From: DASPKT01 sp035626475
GTDB lineage: Bacteria; Pseudomonadota; Alphaproteobacteria; Azospirillales; Azospirillaceae
Direction: 5' to 3'
Assembly (NCBI GenBank): GCA_035626475.1
Contig: DASPNP010000078.1
Coordinates: 1-64,000, forward strand
Length of the DNA: 64,000 bases
Shown here piece after piece: positions 51,919 to 60,804 of this stretch (position 1 is the first letter of the stretch; each line of letters opens with the position of its first letter). The position numbers and the translations under genes are program-made. The notes under the pieces were generated by a model. That model did not search any database, was not told the DNA's origin, and saw only the letters and a program-made list of their open reading frames with translations.

Positions 51919-53358
51919 ATGGCGAACGGGAAGGCTGTTCTGGCGGAGCTGCTGAAGCTGGTGGTGGCGGGCGACGCCGAGGCGGCGCTGGCCATGGCGA
52001 CGGTCGATCCGTCCCTGCTCGACGCGCGCGGCCCCAACGGCGCCACGCCGATCCTGACCGCCATCTACTACCGCCAGGAGCATGTCGCCCGCGCGCTCGC
52101 CGCCGCCAAGCCGGAGTTGAGCCTGTTCGAGGCCTGCGCCCTGGGGGAGACGGCCAAGGTCGCAGCATTGCTGGACCGCGATCCCGGCGCCATCGCCTCG
52201 TACGCGCCCGATGGATTCTTCCCGCTGGCGCTGGCCTGCTATTTCAGCCGGCAGGAGTTGGCGGAGATGCTGCTGACCCGCGGCGCCGACGCCAACCAGG
52301 CCGCCAGCAACCCGACCCAGATCCGTCCCATCCACTCCGCGACGGCGGCACGCAACATCCCCCTGGCGCGCCTGCTGCTGTCGCACGGGGCCGACGCCAA
52401 CGCCCGGCAGCAGCGCGGCTTCACGCCGCTGATGGCCGCCGTCCAGCACGGGCAACTGGACATGATCGCGTTGCTGCTGGACCACGGCGCCGACCCCGCG
52501 CAGCCGGCGGACGACGGGCAGACGCCGCTCGCCATGGCCGAGGCCGCCGGCAATGCCGAGGCGCTGTCGCTGCTGCGCACGGCGGCATCCAAGGCCGCCT
52601 CGCGCCCGCTCGGCATCATCTGCGCCATTCCCGAGGAGATCGCCCATTTCGGCGGGCACTTCGCCGGCACGGACGAGCGCCGCGTCGCCGGCTTCGTCTT
52701 CCGCCGCGGCCTGCTGGACGGCAAGCCGGCGGTGCTGGTGGAGGCCGGCATCGGCAAGGTCAACGCCGCCACGGTGGCGACGCTGCTGCTGGAGCGGTTC
52801 GACTGCCGGGTTCTGCTCTTCTCCGGCGTGGCGGGCGGGCTCGACCCGGAGTTGTCGGTCGGCGACGTGGTGGTGGGGCGCCGGCTGGTGCAGCACGACT
52901 ATGGCGCGCTGGTGTCCGGCACCATGAGGGTCTACCAGCCCGGCGCCTTCCCGCTGCCCGGCATGGACGACAGCCACGGCTACGATCTCGACGCCGGGCT
53001 GGAGGCGAAGCTGCGGCCGGTGCTGGAGAGCGTGGAACTTCCGGAGATGCCGGCGGCCGTCACCGGCGGCGCGCCGCGCCGGCCGTCCGTGCGCTGGGGC
53101 ACCATCCTGACCGGCGACCAGTTCCTGAACTGCGGCGCCACGCGCGACCGGCTGCACCGCGACTTCCGCGCCCAGGCGGTGGAGATGGAGGGCGCCGCCA
53201 TCGCCCAGGTGGCATCCCGCTTCGGCGTGCCCTGCCTGGTGGTGCGCTCGCTCAGCGACCTCGCCGGCGAGGAGAGCCACATGGACTTCCCCCAATTCTG
53301 CCGCGCCGCGGCCGAGGGCGCGTCCATCCTGCTGCGCCGGGTGGCGGCGGTCCTCTAG
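51919..53358 (+). CDS. Ankyrin repeat / MTA-SAH nucleosidase fusion protein
   Basis: This 479-residue fusion joins ankyrin repeats to a nucleosidase. Residues 1-225 are helical with at least five ankyrin-like repeats, the clearest being IHSATAARNIPLARLLLSHG and GFTPLMAAVQHGQLDMIALL, each followed by a GADxN or GADP turn. Residues 230-479 form a complete PNP_UDP_1 (PF01048) domain like E. coli MTA/SAH nucleosidase: AIPEEIAHF (acid at about 239-240), GIGKVNAATVATLL, SGVAGGLDPELSVGDVVV, GDQFLNCG, VEMEGAAIAQVAS (Glu424) and SLSD (Asp447). All catalytic acids are present. The ATG at 51919 follows GGGGGGA; an in-frame ATG at 51880 is an alternative. The target of the ankyrin part is unknown. Confidence 0.87.
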   Translation: MANGKAVLAELLKLVVAGDAEAALAMATVDPSLLDARGPNGATPILTAIYYRQEHVARALAAAKPELSLFEACALGETAKVAALLDRDPGAIASYAPDGFFPLALACYFSRQELAEMLLTRGADANQAASNPTQIRPIHSATAARNIPLARLLLSHGADANARQQRGFTPLMAAVQHGQLDMIALLLDHGADPAQPADDGQTPLAMAEAAGNAEALSLLRTAASKAASRPLGIICAIPEEIAHFGGHFAGTDERRVAGFVFRRGLLDGKPAVLVEAGIGKVNAATVATLLLERFDCRVLLFSGVAGGLDPELSVGDVVVGRRLVQHDYGALVSGTMRVYQPGAFPLPGMDDSHGYDLDAGLEAKLRPVLESVELPEMPAAVTGGAPRRPSVRWGTILTGDQFLNCGATRDRLHRDFRAQAVEMEGAAIAQVASRFGVPCLVVRSLSDLAGEESHMDFPQFCRAAAEGASILLRRVAAVL

Positions 53359-53410
53359 GATTCGTTAGAGAAACGTCTGTTTGTTTCTCACCGGCTTTGC
53401 CCCTCTTCCC

Positions 53411-53626
53411 CGTCATCCCGGCGAAGGCCGGGACCCAGGGGTTGCAGCCATGGGCGACCAATGAAGCACGACCGTAGGTCGCATGGAGCGGAGCGCAATG
53501 CGACATCGCACCGGCCATGTAACGTCGCATTACGGCTCCGCCTCCATGCGACCTACGAATCGCACGGGCGCTGCATCCATCGTATCCCGCTGCAACCCCT
53601 GGGTCCCGGCTTGCGCCGGGATGACG
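53411..53626. repeat. Composite inverted-repeat element, copy E
   Basis: This 216-base element is of the same length and layout as copy D: left arm from 53411, inner palindrome 53474-53556, right arm ending at 53626. It lies between the convergent ankyrin-nucleosidase and amylase genes and fills most of the 321-base gap. Confidence 0.9.
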
Positions 53627-53679
53627 GTCGAGAGTGGCAACGGTAGGCGAGAACCAAACCAACGGTTCTCTGACAAGCC

Positions 53680-55251
53680 CTACCGCCCCTTGCCCATCCG
53701 CCCCTTCTCCACCCAGACGCTGACCTTGCCGGGCGCCGTGCGGAACGGGGCCCAGTCATTGTCGGGGGGCGTACAGATGCGGCCGGGGACGTTGCCCAGC
53801 ACGTCGACATAGCAGCGGTTGCCGTTGCCCCGGCCCATCTTCATCCAGATCTCGGCGCGGGATGCCTGGGCGTTGTCGCTGACCACCACCGCCAGCCCGC
53901 CGGGGCGGCCGGCCGTGCCCTCGCGGGTGAAGCCGACCACGTCGCCGTCGCCGAAATAGTCTCGCTGGACGCCGTGGGCATGGTCGCGGCGGGCGCGCAT
54001 CAGGATGTCCAGGGTCGGCTTGAAGCTGGTCAGCGTCACGCTACGGCCCCGGTCGGTGTAGCGGGCGCCCTCATAGTCGCCCCAGAAGACCAGCGGGATG
54101 CCGTCCCGGCGCAGCAGGATGAGCGCGTAGGCCGCGGGCTTGAACCAGTCGCGGATCGGGCTCTCCAGCGCCTGCAGCGGCTGGGTGTCGTGGTTGTCGA
54201 CGAAGGTCACGGCCTGGTCCGGCCGGCGGGTCACCAGCGTGTTCTCGAACAGCCGGTTCAGCGGGTAGGCGCCGCTGCCGTCGGTGTCGCCCACGTCGCG
54301 CAGCCGGTAGTGCAGCGCCACGTCCAGCAGCTTGGCGTCCGCGCTGCCGGTGTTGACGCGGTCGAGCCAGGCCTCCAGCCGCGTGGCGTCACCGCTCCAG
54401 TACTCGCCGACGGCGAACAGGTCCTTCGTCGGGTGGGCGGCGCGCACCCGCTCCAGCCACTCCCTCATGAAGCCGCTGTCGATGTGCTTGACCGCGTCCA
54501 GGCGCCAGCCGTCCAGATCGGCGAAGCCGGTGTACCAGCTCCCCCAGGCGATCATCTGCTCTCGGACGGAGGCCGCCTGGAAGTCCAGATCGGCCCCCAG
54601 CAGATAGTCGTAGTTGCCGTTCTCGGCATCGACGCCCTGGTCCCAGCCCTTGAAGGCGAAGCGGTAGACCCGCCCGAAATCGTCCACCCCGTCGAAATGG
54701 ATCCAGTTCCACTGGAAGGTGGAGTATTTGCCCGCCCGACCAGGGAAGGTGAAGCGGGTCCAGACTTGCTTGTTGAACGGGGCGGAGACGGTGCGGGTCC
54801 GGTCGTTGGACGCGACCTCCTGCACCTGGACCGTCTCGGACGCGTCGGCGCCCAGCAGGTGGTTCATCACCACGTCGCCATAGATCTTCACGCCCGAGGC
54901 GTGGGCGCCCTGGACCAGCGCCAGATACTGGTCCTTGGTGCCGTACTTGGTGCGGACCGTGCCCTTCTGGTTGAACTCGCCCAAATCGTAATGATCGTAG
55001 ACGCCGTAGCCCACATCGTTGATGCCGCCCAGCCCCTTATAGGCGGGCGGCAGCCAGAGCGCGGTGACGCCGTTGGCGGCGAGGTCGGGGACCTGGGTCC
55101 GCAGGCGCTCCCAATGGCCGCCATCGTTCGGCAGGTACCATTCGAAGGCCTGGAAAATCGTCTCGTTCGCCCCCACATGGCCGGGCATAAGGGCCCACGC
55201 CATGGAAGCCGCCGCGACGCACCGGGCCATCCACTTGCGGAGAGTTTCCAT
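53680..55251 (-). CDS. Secreted alpha-amylase (GH13, Bacillus/AmyS-like subfamily)
   Basis: This is an endo-acting starch hydrolase. The 523-residue precursor has a signal peptide (about 1-28, ending HVGA) and the GH13 barrel of the liquefying-amylase type: IFQAFEWYLPNDGGHWERL, YGDVVMNHLLGADA, DGWRLDAVKHID (nucleophile Asp252), FAVGEYW (acid/base Glu283) and FVDNHDTQPLQ (Asp355). A C-terminal beta domain follows. No other starch genes are near; it stands between convergent and divergent neighbours, suggesting an individually acquired function. Confidence 0.93.
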   Translation of the reverse strand: METLRKWMARCVAAASMAWALMPGHVGANETIFQAFEWYLPNDGGHWERLRTQVPDLAANGVTALWLPPAYKGLGGINDVGYGVYDHYDLGEFNQKGTVRTKYGTKDQYLALVQGAHASGVKIYGDVVMNHLLGADASETVQVQEVASNDRTRTVSAPFNKQVWTRFTFPGRAGKYSTFQWNWIHFDGVDDFGRVYRFAFKGWDQGVDAENGNYDYLLGADLDFQAASVREQMIAWGSWYTGFADLDGWRLDAVKHIDSGFMREWLERVRAAHPTKDLFAVGEYWSGDATRLEAWLDRVNTGSADAKLLDVALHYRLRDVGDTDGSGAYPLNRLFENTLVTRRPDQAVTFVDNHDTQPLQALESPIRDWFKPAAYALILLRRDGIPLVFWGDYEGARYTDRGRSVTLTSFKPTLDILMRARRDHAHGVQRDYFGDGDVVGFTREGTAGRPGGLAVVVSDNAQASRAEIWMKMGRGNGNRCYVDVLGNVPGRICTPPDNDWAPFRTAPGKVSVWVEKGRMGKGR

Positions 55252-55373
55252 GAGCGCAACCCAGCCTATCCGGCCGCGACCTTATGCGCCCGGCGGGGCT
55301 GATGTACAGTGTGCGGGAGCATGAGGGCCGCCCGCGACGTTATCCCGGCAGCGCGCCGCCCCGGAGGCAGAGC

Positions 55374-55916
55374 ATGGTGACGTTCCGTTCCTTCGCAGCG
55401 ATCCTGGCCGTGGTTTGCGGCCTGATCACGCATGCGCCGGCGGCGGATGCCACCGAGATCAAGGCCGGCGTGGTCCGCCAGGATTTCAGCAGCCTCTGGG
55501 CCGCCGGCCCGGAGTTCGAGCGCGGCTGGGGCCTGAACGGCGAGATCGAGTTCGATCCCGTGGTCGACCTGATCGGGCTGGACCTCTCGCCCTATGTGGG
55601 CGGCACGCTGACGCCCGGCAGCGAGGTCGACAAGGTATATGCCGGCCTCGGGCTGGAACTGGGCGCCGGGCCGATGTTCTTCCGCCTGGGCCTGGGCGCC
55701 GCTCTCCACAACGGCGACACCGAGGACCCGGACGACTTCTTCAGCCGCCGCCAGTTCGGCTCGCAGGTGCTGTTCCACATCCCGGTGGAGGCCGGCGTCG
55801 GCATCGTCCCCGGCGTGCGCGTCAGCCTCTATTTCGACCACATGTCGAACGCCGGTCTGGCCGACTACAATCCGGGCATGGACACGCTGGGCCTGCGCAT
55901 CGGCCTGGGCTTCTGA
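55374..55916 (+). CDS. pagL: PagL-like outer-membrane lipid A 3-O-deacylase (acyloxyacyl hydrolase)
   Basis: This 180-residue outer-membrane beta-barrel has a signal peptide (about 1-27, HAPAADA). The C-terminal part FDHMSNAGLADYNPGMDTLG has the His-x-Ser-Asn pair of PagL (His156, Ser158), and the acid expected 12 residues after the Ser is Asp170 rather than the usual Glu. PagL removes the 3-O acyl chain of lipid A and dampens host recognition. The ATG at 55374 follows GGAGG. The protein ends in Phe, typical of outer-membrane barrels. Confidence 0.8.
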   Translation: MVTFRSFAAILAVVCGLITHAPAADATEIKAGVVRQDFSSLWAAGPEFERGWGLNGEIEFDPVVDLIGLDLSPYVGGTLTPGSEVDKVYAGLGLELGAGPMFFRLGLGAALHNGDTEDPDDFFSRRQFGSQVLFHIPVEAGVGIVPGVRVSLYFDHMSNAGLADYNPGMDTLGLRIGLGF

Positions 55917-56111
55917 CGCCCTCCCCACCGCCGCTCCTCCCCACGCCCCGGACGCACGCCGCGCCCGGGGCTTTCGTGTGCCTATCGCTATAAATCCCTC
56001 TGGACGCGCAACCTGATCGGCGCAAGCATAGGGTTGTGGCCGGGCCCGCCTCTGCGACCGCAAGCGGGCGATGACCGCTTGTTCGCCTGTCGTTCAAGGG
56101 GGGGCTGTGCA

Positions 56112-58613
56112 ATGGGGATGGAAGCCGAGAAAAAACCGGAAGTTCGCTACATCGCGCCCAGCAGCGCTGATGCGGCCGCGGAATTCTGGAAGGATGAGGG
56201 AAAGTATATCCGGAAGCGGTGGAGCGAGGCCGGTCTGCTGAATGCCGGATCACGGGAGCGGGGTCGCGTCACGATCAATGGAGGGGAGGCAAGCTCGCCC
56301 GGCGGTGACGGAGACGCGGAGCAACCCCGTCCGAAACTGGCCGGTCTAGCCCTCTCCGGCGGCGGAATCCGCTCTGCCACCTTCTGTCTCGGCGCGCTGC
56401 AGGCGTTGGCGCACAAGAACGTTCTCAGGGCGTTCGATTACATGTCCACCGTCTCGGGCGGCGGCTATATCGGAGGCTCGCTGTCCTGGTACTGGGGGAC
56501 CAGGCAAGGAGGACTCGGTCCCGCGGACTTCCCATTTGGAACCGACGATCCAGCGGCTCCCAATATGCCTTCCGGCCAAGGAGCTAAGAGACCCCTGTCC
56601 CATCTGCGTAATCGGGCAAATTATCTCATGCCAGGGGACGGTATCACGATTGGTTCAGGCGTCGGGGCAGTCTTGCGCAGTTCGGCAGTTAATTTGCTTC
56701 TGATCCTTGGAATTCTGTTCGCTCTAATCAGCGCATTGATGCTCGTCGGGTATGTCCGCTGGGATTGGGCTTGTGTCAGTGAGCCTGCGTCGGGAGGATG
56801 TGAGATCGCTGACCTGAGATATACCTACCCTGTTCTACTGTTGATTCCGGCTGTCCTGGGGTTGGTCGCAATCCTGATTTTTACTCTGTCCCTGATTGCT
56901 TACTGGTTGGTGACCGGCGGACCGCGTAAGCCGGAGAAGATGTCGTCAAGTGAAGATCCACCGAGCGTCAAGCTGAAATCATACAAGTATCGCCGTATGT
57001 TCGATGTACATGCGTGGAAGCTGGCGGCCATCGGGCTTCCCCTTACCGCCATCGGAGCACTGCCGCTGGCGGCGGCCCTGGTAACGGATGCCGGTGGTCC
57101 GGTGGCGGCAGCGTTCGGCATGATCTCCGCCTTGAGGATATTCAAAGGCGGCGGCAGCAGTCTGAGTAAGCTGGTAATCGCGCGCGTGGGCGCGGTCATC
57201 CTTCTGCTAAGTCTGCCTCTCATCGCCTACAGCTTGGCGGAATATTACGTGGATTGGGCTGGCAGATCGTCACTGGTCTCCATAAAGTCGCTGTCGCACT
57301 TATCTGATGTCGAAAACGCTGTCCTGGCCTTCCTTAACATGAAGGCTGTGCAGTTCGGTGCCATTTCTCATCCTGGGACTTGGGGCCTGTTGGGTACGGG
57401 GCTGGCGGCTGGTCTGATTCTTCTCGCGGTGCTGCTTGTGTTTATGGCGGTCCGCCCGAACTTCAATCTGGTCACGCTGCACCGCTTCTACCGGGATCGC
57501 CTCATGGAGGCGTTCATGGCCCCGGGGGCGGCGCCGGCCTCGACGGATCCGGACAAGTTCAACATCGGGGAGCTGAATACCCTGAACGACGCGGTGCCTT
57601 ATCATCTGATCAACACGAATGTCGTGATCACCAAGGTCATTGACAAAGCGGCTCCCGGATTGAAGCGCGCCGAACGACGGGCCGGCGACAATTTCATCCT
57701 CTCCAGATTCTTGTGCGGGAGCTCGGCGACTGGGTGGCTTGACACCTCCACCTTCATGGCCGGCCAGATGAGTCTTGCCAGCGCCGTCGCCGTGTCCGGC
57801 GCGGCCGTCAACCCGGACGCCGCCGGCGGCGGCGGCTTGGCGCGGAGTTGGGGAGTTTCGGCCCTCCTGGGCGTCCTGCAACTCCGCCTGGGTTTGTGGG
57901 TGCCGAATCCGAGGCGCTGGTTCGAAGCGGCCAGCCGCATCACAAACGGAGCGGAAGATTCAGTGGCGCTCCGGAATGCCTTGGAAGCCGAGGAGGGGAG
58001 CTTGCAACCGAACTTCTGGCGGGTTGGTTGGCGCGAGGCGCTGGCGTGCCGCCAGAAGGTCGAAGGAAGGAGCCAAGTCGAACTCGCCGATGGCGGACAT
58101 TTCGAGAATCTCGGCATTTACGAGCTGGTCCGCCGCCGGGTCGACTTCATCCTGGTGGTGGACGCCACGGCCGATCCGAAATGCACCATGTCCGACCTGA
58201 TGCGTGCCTCGACGCTGGTCCACCAGGATTTCGGAGCGGTGATCGATGTGCCGCTGAGTGAATTGAAGGAGCTGATGTCCGTCGGGCGCACGGGCTATCC
58301 GCTGGGCCTGAAAAGCGCGCGGCGGCCCTTCGTCCGCGGTACCGTCACCTATCCCGCCAGCGGCGGCCGCGAATCCTACTCCATCCCGATCTATATCCTG
58401 ACGACCGTCCTTACCAAGGGGGTCGGGTCCCGTCTGCTCGGCTACACCAGCGACAATCCCGACTTCCCGGACAATTCGACCGGGGACCAGTTCTTCGACG
58501 AGATCAAGTTCGAGGCTTACCGGGAACTCGGCTACAAGTTGGCGATGGACATGATGACGTCCGGTGATCCCAGCCGGCCGGATTTCAACGAGGAGATCGA
58601 ACCCTATCTGTGA
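56112..58613 (+). CDS. Large membrane-spanning patatin-like phospholipase
   Basis: This 833-residue protein has a split patatin-like catalytic core (PF01734-type): the oxyanion-hole motif LALSGGGIRSATFCLGAL (79-96), the nucleophile Ser115 in MSTVSGGGYIGGSL, and a distant DGG motif in LADGGHFENLGIYELVRR near residue 660. Between them lies an insert with about five hydrophobic spans (around 196-222, 240-270, 310-345, 355-385, 425-455), so the enzyme is probably membrane-bound. Such enzymes release fatty acids from phospholipids. The middle of the gene (about 56650-57450) is much richer in A/T and uses codons unlike its neighbours, suggesting transfer. The start has a G-run 8 bases upstream. Confidence 0.82.
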   Translation: MGMEAEKKPEVRYIAPSSADAAAEFWKDEGKYIRKRWSEAGLLNAGSRERGRVTINGGEASSPGGDGDAEQPRPKLAGLALSGGGIRSATFCLGALQALAHKNVLRAFDYMSTVSGGGYIGGSLSWYWGTRQGGLGPADFPFGTDDPAAPNMPSGQGAKRPLSHLRNRANYLMPGDGITIGSGVGAVLRSSAVNLLLILGILFALISALMLVGYVRWDWACVSEPASGGCEIADLRYTYPVLLLIPAVLGLVAILIFTLSLIAYWLVTGGPRKPEKMSSSEDPPSVKLKSYKYRRMFDVHAWKLAAIGLPLTAIGALPLAAALVTDAGGPVAAAFGMISALRIFKGGGSSLSKLVIARVGAVILLLSLPLIAYSLAEYYVDWAGRSSLVSIKSLSHLSDVENAVLAFLNMKAVQFGAISHPGTWGLLGTGLAAGLILLAVLLVFMAVRPNFNLVTLHRFYRDRLMEAFMAPGAAPASTDPDKFNIGELNTLNDAVPYHLINTNVVITKVIDKAAPGLKRAERRAGDNFILSRFLCGSSATGWLDTSTFMAGQMSLASAVAVSGAAVNPDAAGGGGLARSWGVSALLGVLQLRLGLWVPNPRRWFEAASRITNGAEDSVALRNALEAEEGSLQPNFWRVGWREALACRQKVEGRSQVELADGGHFENLGIYELVRRRVDFILVVDATADPKCTMSDLMRASTLVHQDFGAVIDVPLSELKELMSVGRTGYPLGLKSARRPFVRGTVTYPASGGRESYSIPIYILTTVLTKGVGSRLLGYTSDNPDFPDNSTGDQFFDEIKFEAYRELGYKLAMDMMTSGDPSRPDFNEEIEPYL

Positions 58614-58639
58614 AGGCGGTCGACCCGTCCGACCACTCC

Positions 58640-58682
58640 CCCGCCATGGCCGCCAGGGTCTCCGTCCCCCGGCCATGGCGGG
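58640..58682 (+). terminator. Inverted repeat after the patatin gene
   Basis: Perfect 13-base arms CCCGCCATGGCCG (58640-58652) and CGGCCATGGCGGG (58670-58682) with a 17-base loop lie 26 bases after the stop codon. No T-run follows. It may terminate transcription or protect the mRNA end. The rest of the gap to 58852 holds nothing I recognise. Confidence 0.5.
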
Positions 58683-58852
58683 AGCTTGGCTCGGCGGACC
58701 GTTTCGGTATCAGCCGCCCCGCGTATCCGCCGCGCCCGCTCCCCTCCACCCGGTGATACGGCTTAATGCGGAGCGACCGGGCGACGGGAACATCCTAAAA
58801 TGCAGGTTCCGTCGGCGGCGGATCCGCCGGGACCGTGCGAGGATGATCCGGA

Positions 58853-59146
58853 ATGAGGTACCTGCCCGCCTGCCTGCTGATGCTCGTCCTGTCGAGTCCC
58901 GCCGCCGCCGGGTCGCAGAAGGCGGAGGCCGGCACCCAGACGCCGCCCGCCGCCGCTGCCGCCGACGGTGCCGCGGCGGCGGAGGACCCGAACCGCGAGG
59001 TCTGCAAGATCATCTACCCCACGGGCTCGCGGGTGAAGGGCGTGAAGGACTGCCGCACCGCCGCGCAGTGGGCCGACATCGAGCGGAATTCCCGCGAGAT
59101 GCTCGACAAGCACACCCAGCGCGCCAAGCTGCCGTCGTCGCAGTGA
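58853..59146 (+). CDS. Small exported protein of unknown function (97 aa)
   Basis: It has a signal peptide (MRYLPACLLMLVLSSPAAAG), an Ala-rich linker (about 30-44) and a conserved-looking end with two Cys: EVCKIIYPTGSRVKGVKDC, then RTAAQWADIERNSREMLDKH. Small alphaproteobacterial secreted proteins with a C...TGSR...C.TAAQW pattern are known without a function; the two Cys probably form a disulfide. It converges with the ligase gene, with a short GC hairpin (59166-59180) between them. Confidence 0.75.
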   Translation: MRYLPACLLMLVLSSPAAAGSQKAEAGTQTPPAAAAADGAAAAEDPNREVCKIIYPTGSRVKGVKDCRTAAQWADIERNSREMLDKHTQRAKLPSSQ

Positions 59147-59199
59147 TAAGGGCGCCATCGGCTCTGGCCGCGGCGCGGCCGGCCGGCTGAAGGGCGGGC

Positions 59200-60804
59200 C
59201 TATTCCACCACCATCGCCGCCAGCGTCTCCACCCGGTCGGCCTCGGCCGGCGGCTTGTCCCAGCGGATGCGGTGGACCCTGGGGAAGCGCATGGCGAGAC
59301 CGCTCTTGTGCCGGGTGGAGCGGTGGACGCTGTCGAAGGCGATCTCCAGCACCAACCCGGCCGAGACCTCGCGCACCGGGCCGAAGCGGTTGGTGGTATT
59401 GTTGCGCACCCAGCGGTCCAGCCGCCCCAGTTCCTCGTCGGTGAAGCCGGAATAGGCCTTGCCGACGGGCACCAGCTGGCCGCCGTCGGCGGGGTCGCCG
59501 GCCCAGCAGCCGAAAGTGTAGTCGGAATAGTAGCTGCTGCGCTTCCCGTGGCCGCGCTGGGCGTACATCATCACGCAATCGACCGTCAGCGGCCCGCGCT
59601 TCCACTTGAACCAGGGCCCCTTGGGCCGGCCGGCGGTATAGGGGCTGTCGGCCCGCTTCAGCATCAGCCCCTCGATGGCGTTCTCCCGCGTGCCGGCGCG
59701 GATCGCTTCCAGCTCATCCCACGACGCGAAGGGCACCATCGGCGACAAATCCATGCGCTGCGGCCGCACACGCTCGAACCAGGCCTCCAGCCGCCTGCGG
59801 CGCTCGTCGAAGGGCAGGGGGCGGAGGTCCTCCTCGCCGTCCATGAGGATGTCGTACAGCCTGACATGGCCGGGGAAATCCATCAGCATGCGGGCGGTCG
59901 GCTGCTTGCGGTTGAGGCGCTGCTGCAAATCGTTGAAGGGCCGGATGTCACCGTCCTTCACCACCAGCAGCTCGCCGTCCAGCACCGCGTCGAAGGTCAG
60001 GCGGTCGACGATGTCCGGGAAGGCACCGCCAACGTCATCACCCGTGCGGGAATAGAGCCGGCCGGGGCCCTTGGTGCTGCCGGCCACCTGCACGCGGATG
60101 CCGTCCCACTTCCATTCCGCCCGGTAGGCGGCCGGGTCCAGCGCGGCGATGTCGGGCTCCTCCAGCGGGTTCGCCAGCATCAGCGGGCGGAAGCCCTGGG
60201 TGCCCGAGACCTCCGGCCGCGGCCCCCGGCCCTCCAGCCAAGCGAACAAGCCGGCATAGGGCGGCTCCAGCCCGTGCCACAGCTCCTCGATCTCGCCGAC
60301 ATCGACGGCCGTGCCCTTCGACGCGCCCCATTCCGCCAGCGCCGTCTTCGCCAGCCGCGCCGAGACGCCGACGCGCAGGCCCCCGGTGATGAGCTTCAGC
60401 AAGGCGAAGCGGCCCGATGCGTCCAGCGCGTCCAGCCATTCCGCCAGGATGCGGGGCACCTCGGCCCGCTTGGCCACGGCCAGCGTCTCCGCCACCTCCG
60501 ACAGGCCCGGCGGCGGCCGGTTGGTGCCGGGCCGGGCGGGCCAGATCAGGGCGGCCGTCTCCGCCAGGTCGCCGACGAAGTCGTAGGACCAGCCGAACAG
60601 CTCCGGATCCACGCGGGTCATGACCAGGTCGCGGATGGCGGCCGGCTTGGCCTCGCGGAAATCCAGGCTGCCGGTCATGGCCGCCAGCGCCAGGCCGCGC
60701 TCGGGGTCCGGCACCTCGGAGAAGTACTCGCCCAGCAGCCTTATCTTGCCGTTGCGCGACGGCATGAAGACCAGCGCGTCGATGAGGGCGGCGAAGCGGT
60801 TCAC
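59200..60804 (-). CDS. ATP-dependent DNA ligase, ligase-associated repair system type
   Basis: This 534-residue ATP-dependent ligase (TIGR04120 type) has an N-terminal DNA-binding domain, the nucleotidyl motif EWKWDGIRVQV with the AMP-accepting Lys232, LYSRTGDDVGGAFPDIV, LDGELLV, GLMLKRADSPYTAG and a C-terminal OB domain (WKRGPLTVDCVMMYAQRG, RFPRVHRIRWDK). It is translated together with the exonuclease (4-base overlap). Members of this group are separate from the LigD end-joining ligases and are predicted to act in damage repair with the exonuclease, helicase and PdeM. Confidence 0.94.
   Translation of the reverse strand: MNRFAALIDALVFMPSRNGKIRLLGEYFSEVPDPERGLALAAMTGSLDFREAKPAAIRDLVMTRVDPELFGWSYDFVGDLAETAALIWPARPGTNRPPPGLSEVAETLAVAKRAEVPRILAEWLDALDASGRFALLKLITGGLRVGVSARLAKTALAEWGASKGTAVDVGEIEELWHGLEPPYAGLFAWLEGRGPRPEVSGTQGFRPLMLANPLEEPDIAALDPAAYRAEWKWDGIRVQVAGSTKGPGRLYSRTGDDVGGAFPDIVDRLTFDAVLDGELLVVKDGDIRPFNDLQQRLNRKQPTARMLMDFPGHVRLYDILMDGEEDLRPLPFDERRRRLEAWFERVRPQRMDLSPMVPFASWDELEAIRAGTRENAIEGLMLKRADSPYTAGRPKGPWFKWKRGPLTVDCVMMYAQRGHGKRSSYYSDYTFGCWAGDPADGGQLVPVGKAYSGFTDEELGRLDRWVRNNTTNRFGPVREVSAGLVLEIAFDSVHRSTRHKSGLAMRFPRVHRIRWDKPPAEADRVETLAAMVVE

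Noticed and set aside
40684..53626. Repeats at 40.7, 49.1 and 53.4 kb as a CRISPR-like array
   Set aside because: They are kilobases apart with no regular spacers and no cas genes; they are dispersed inverted-repeat elements.
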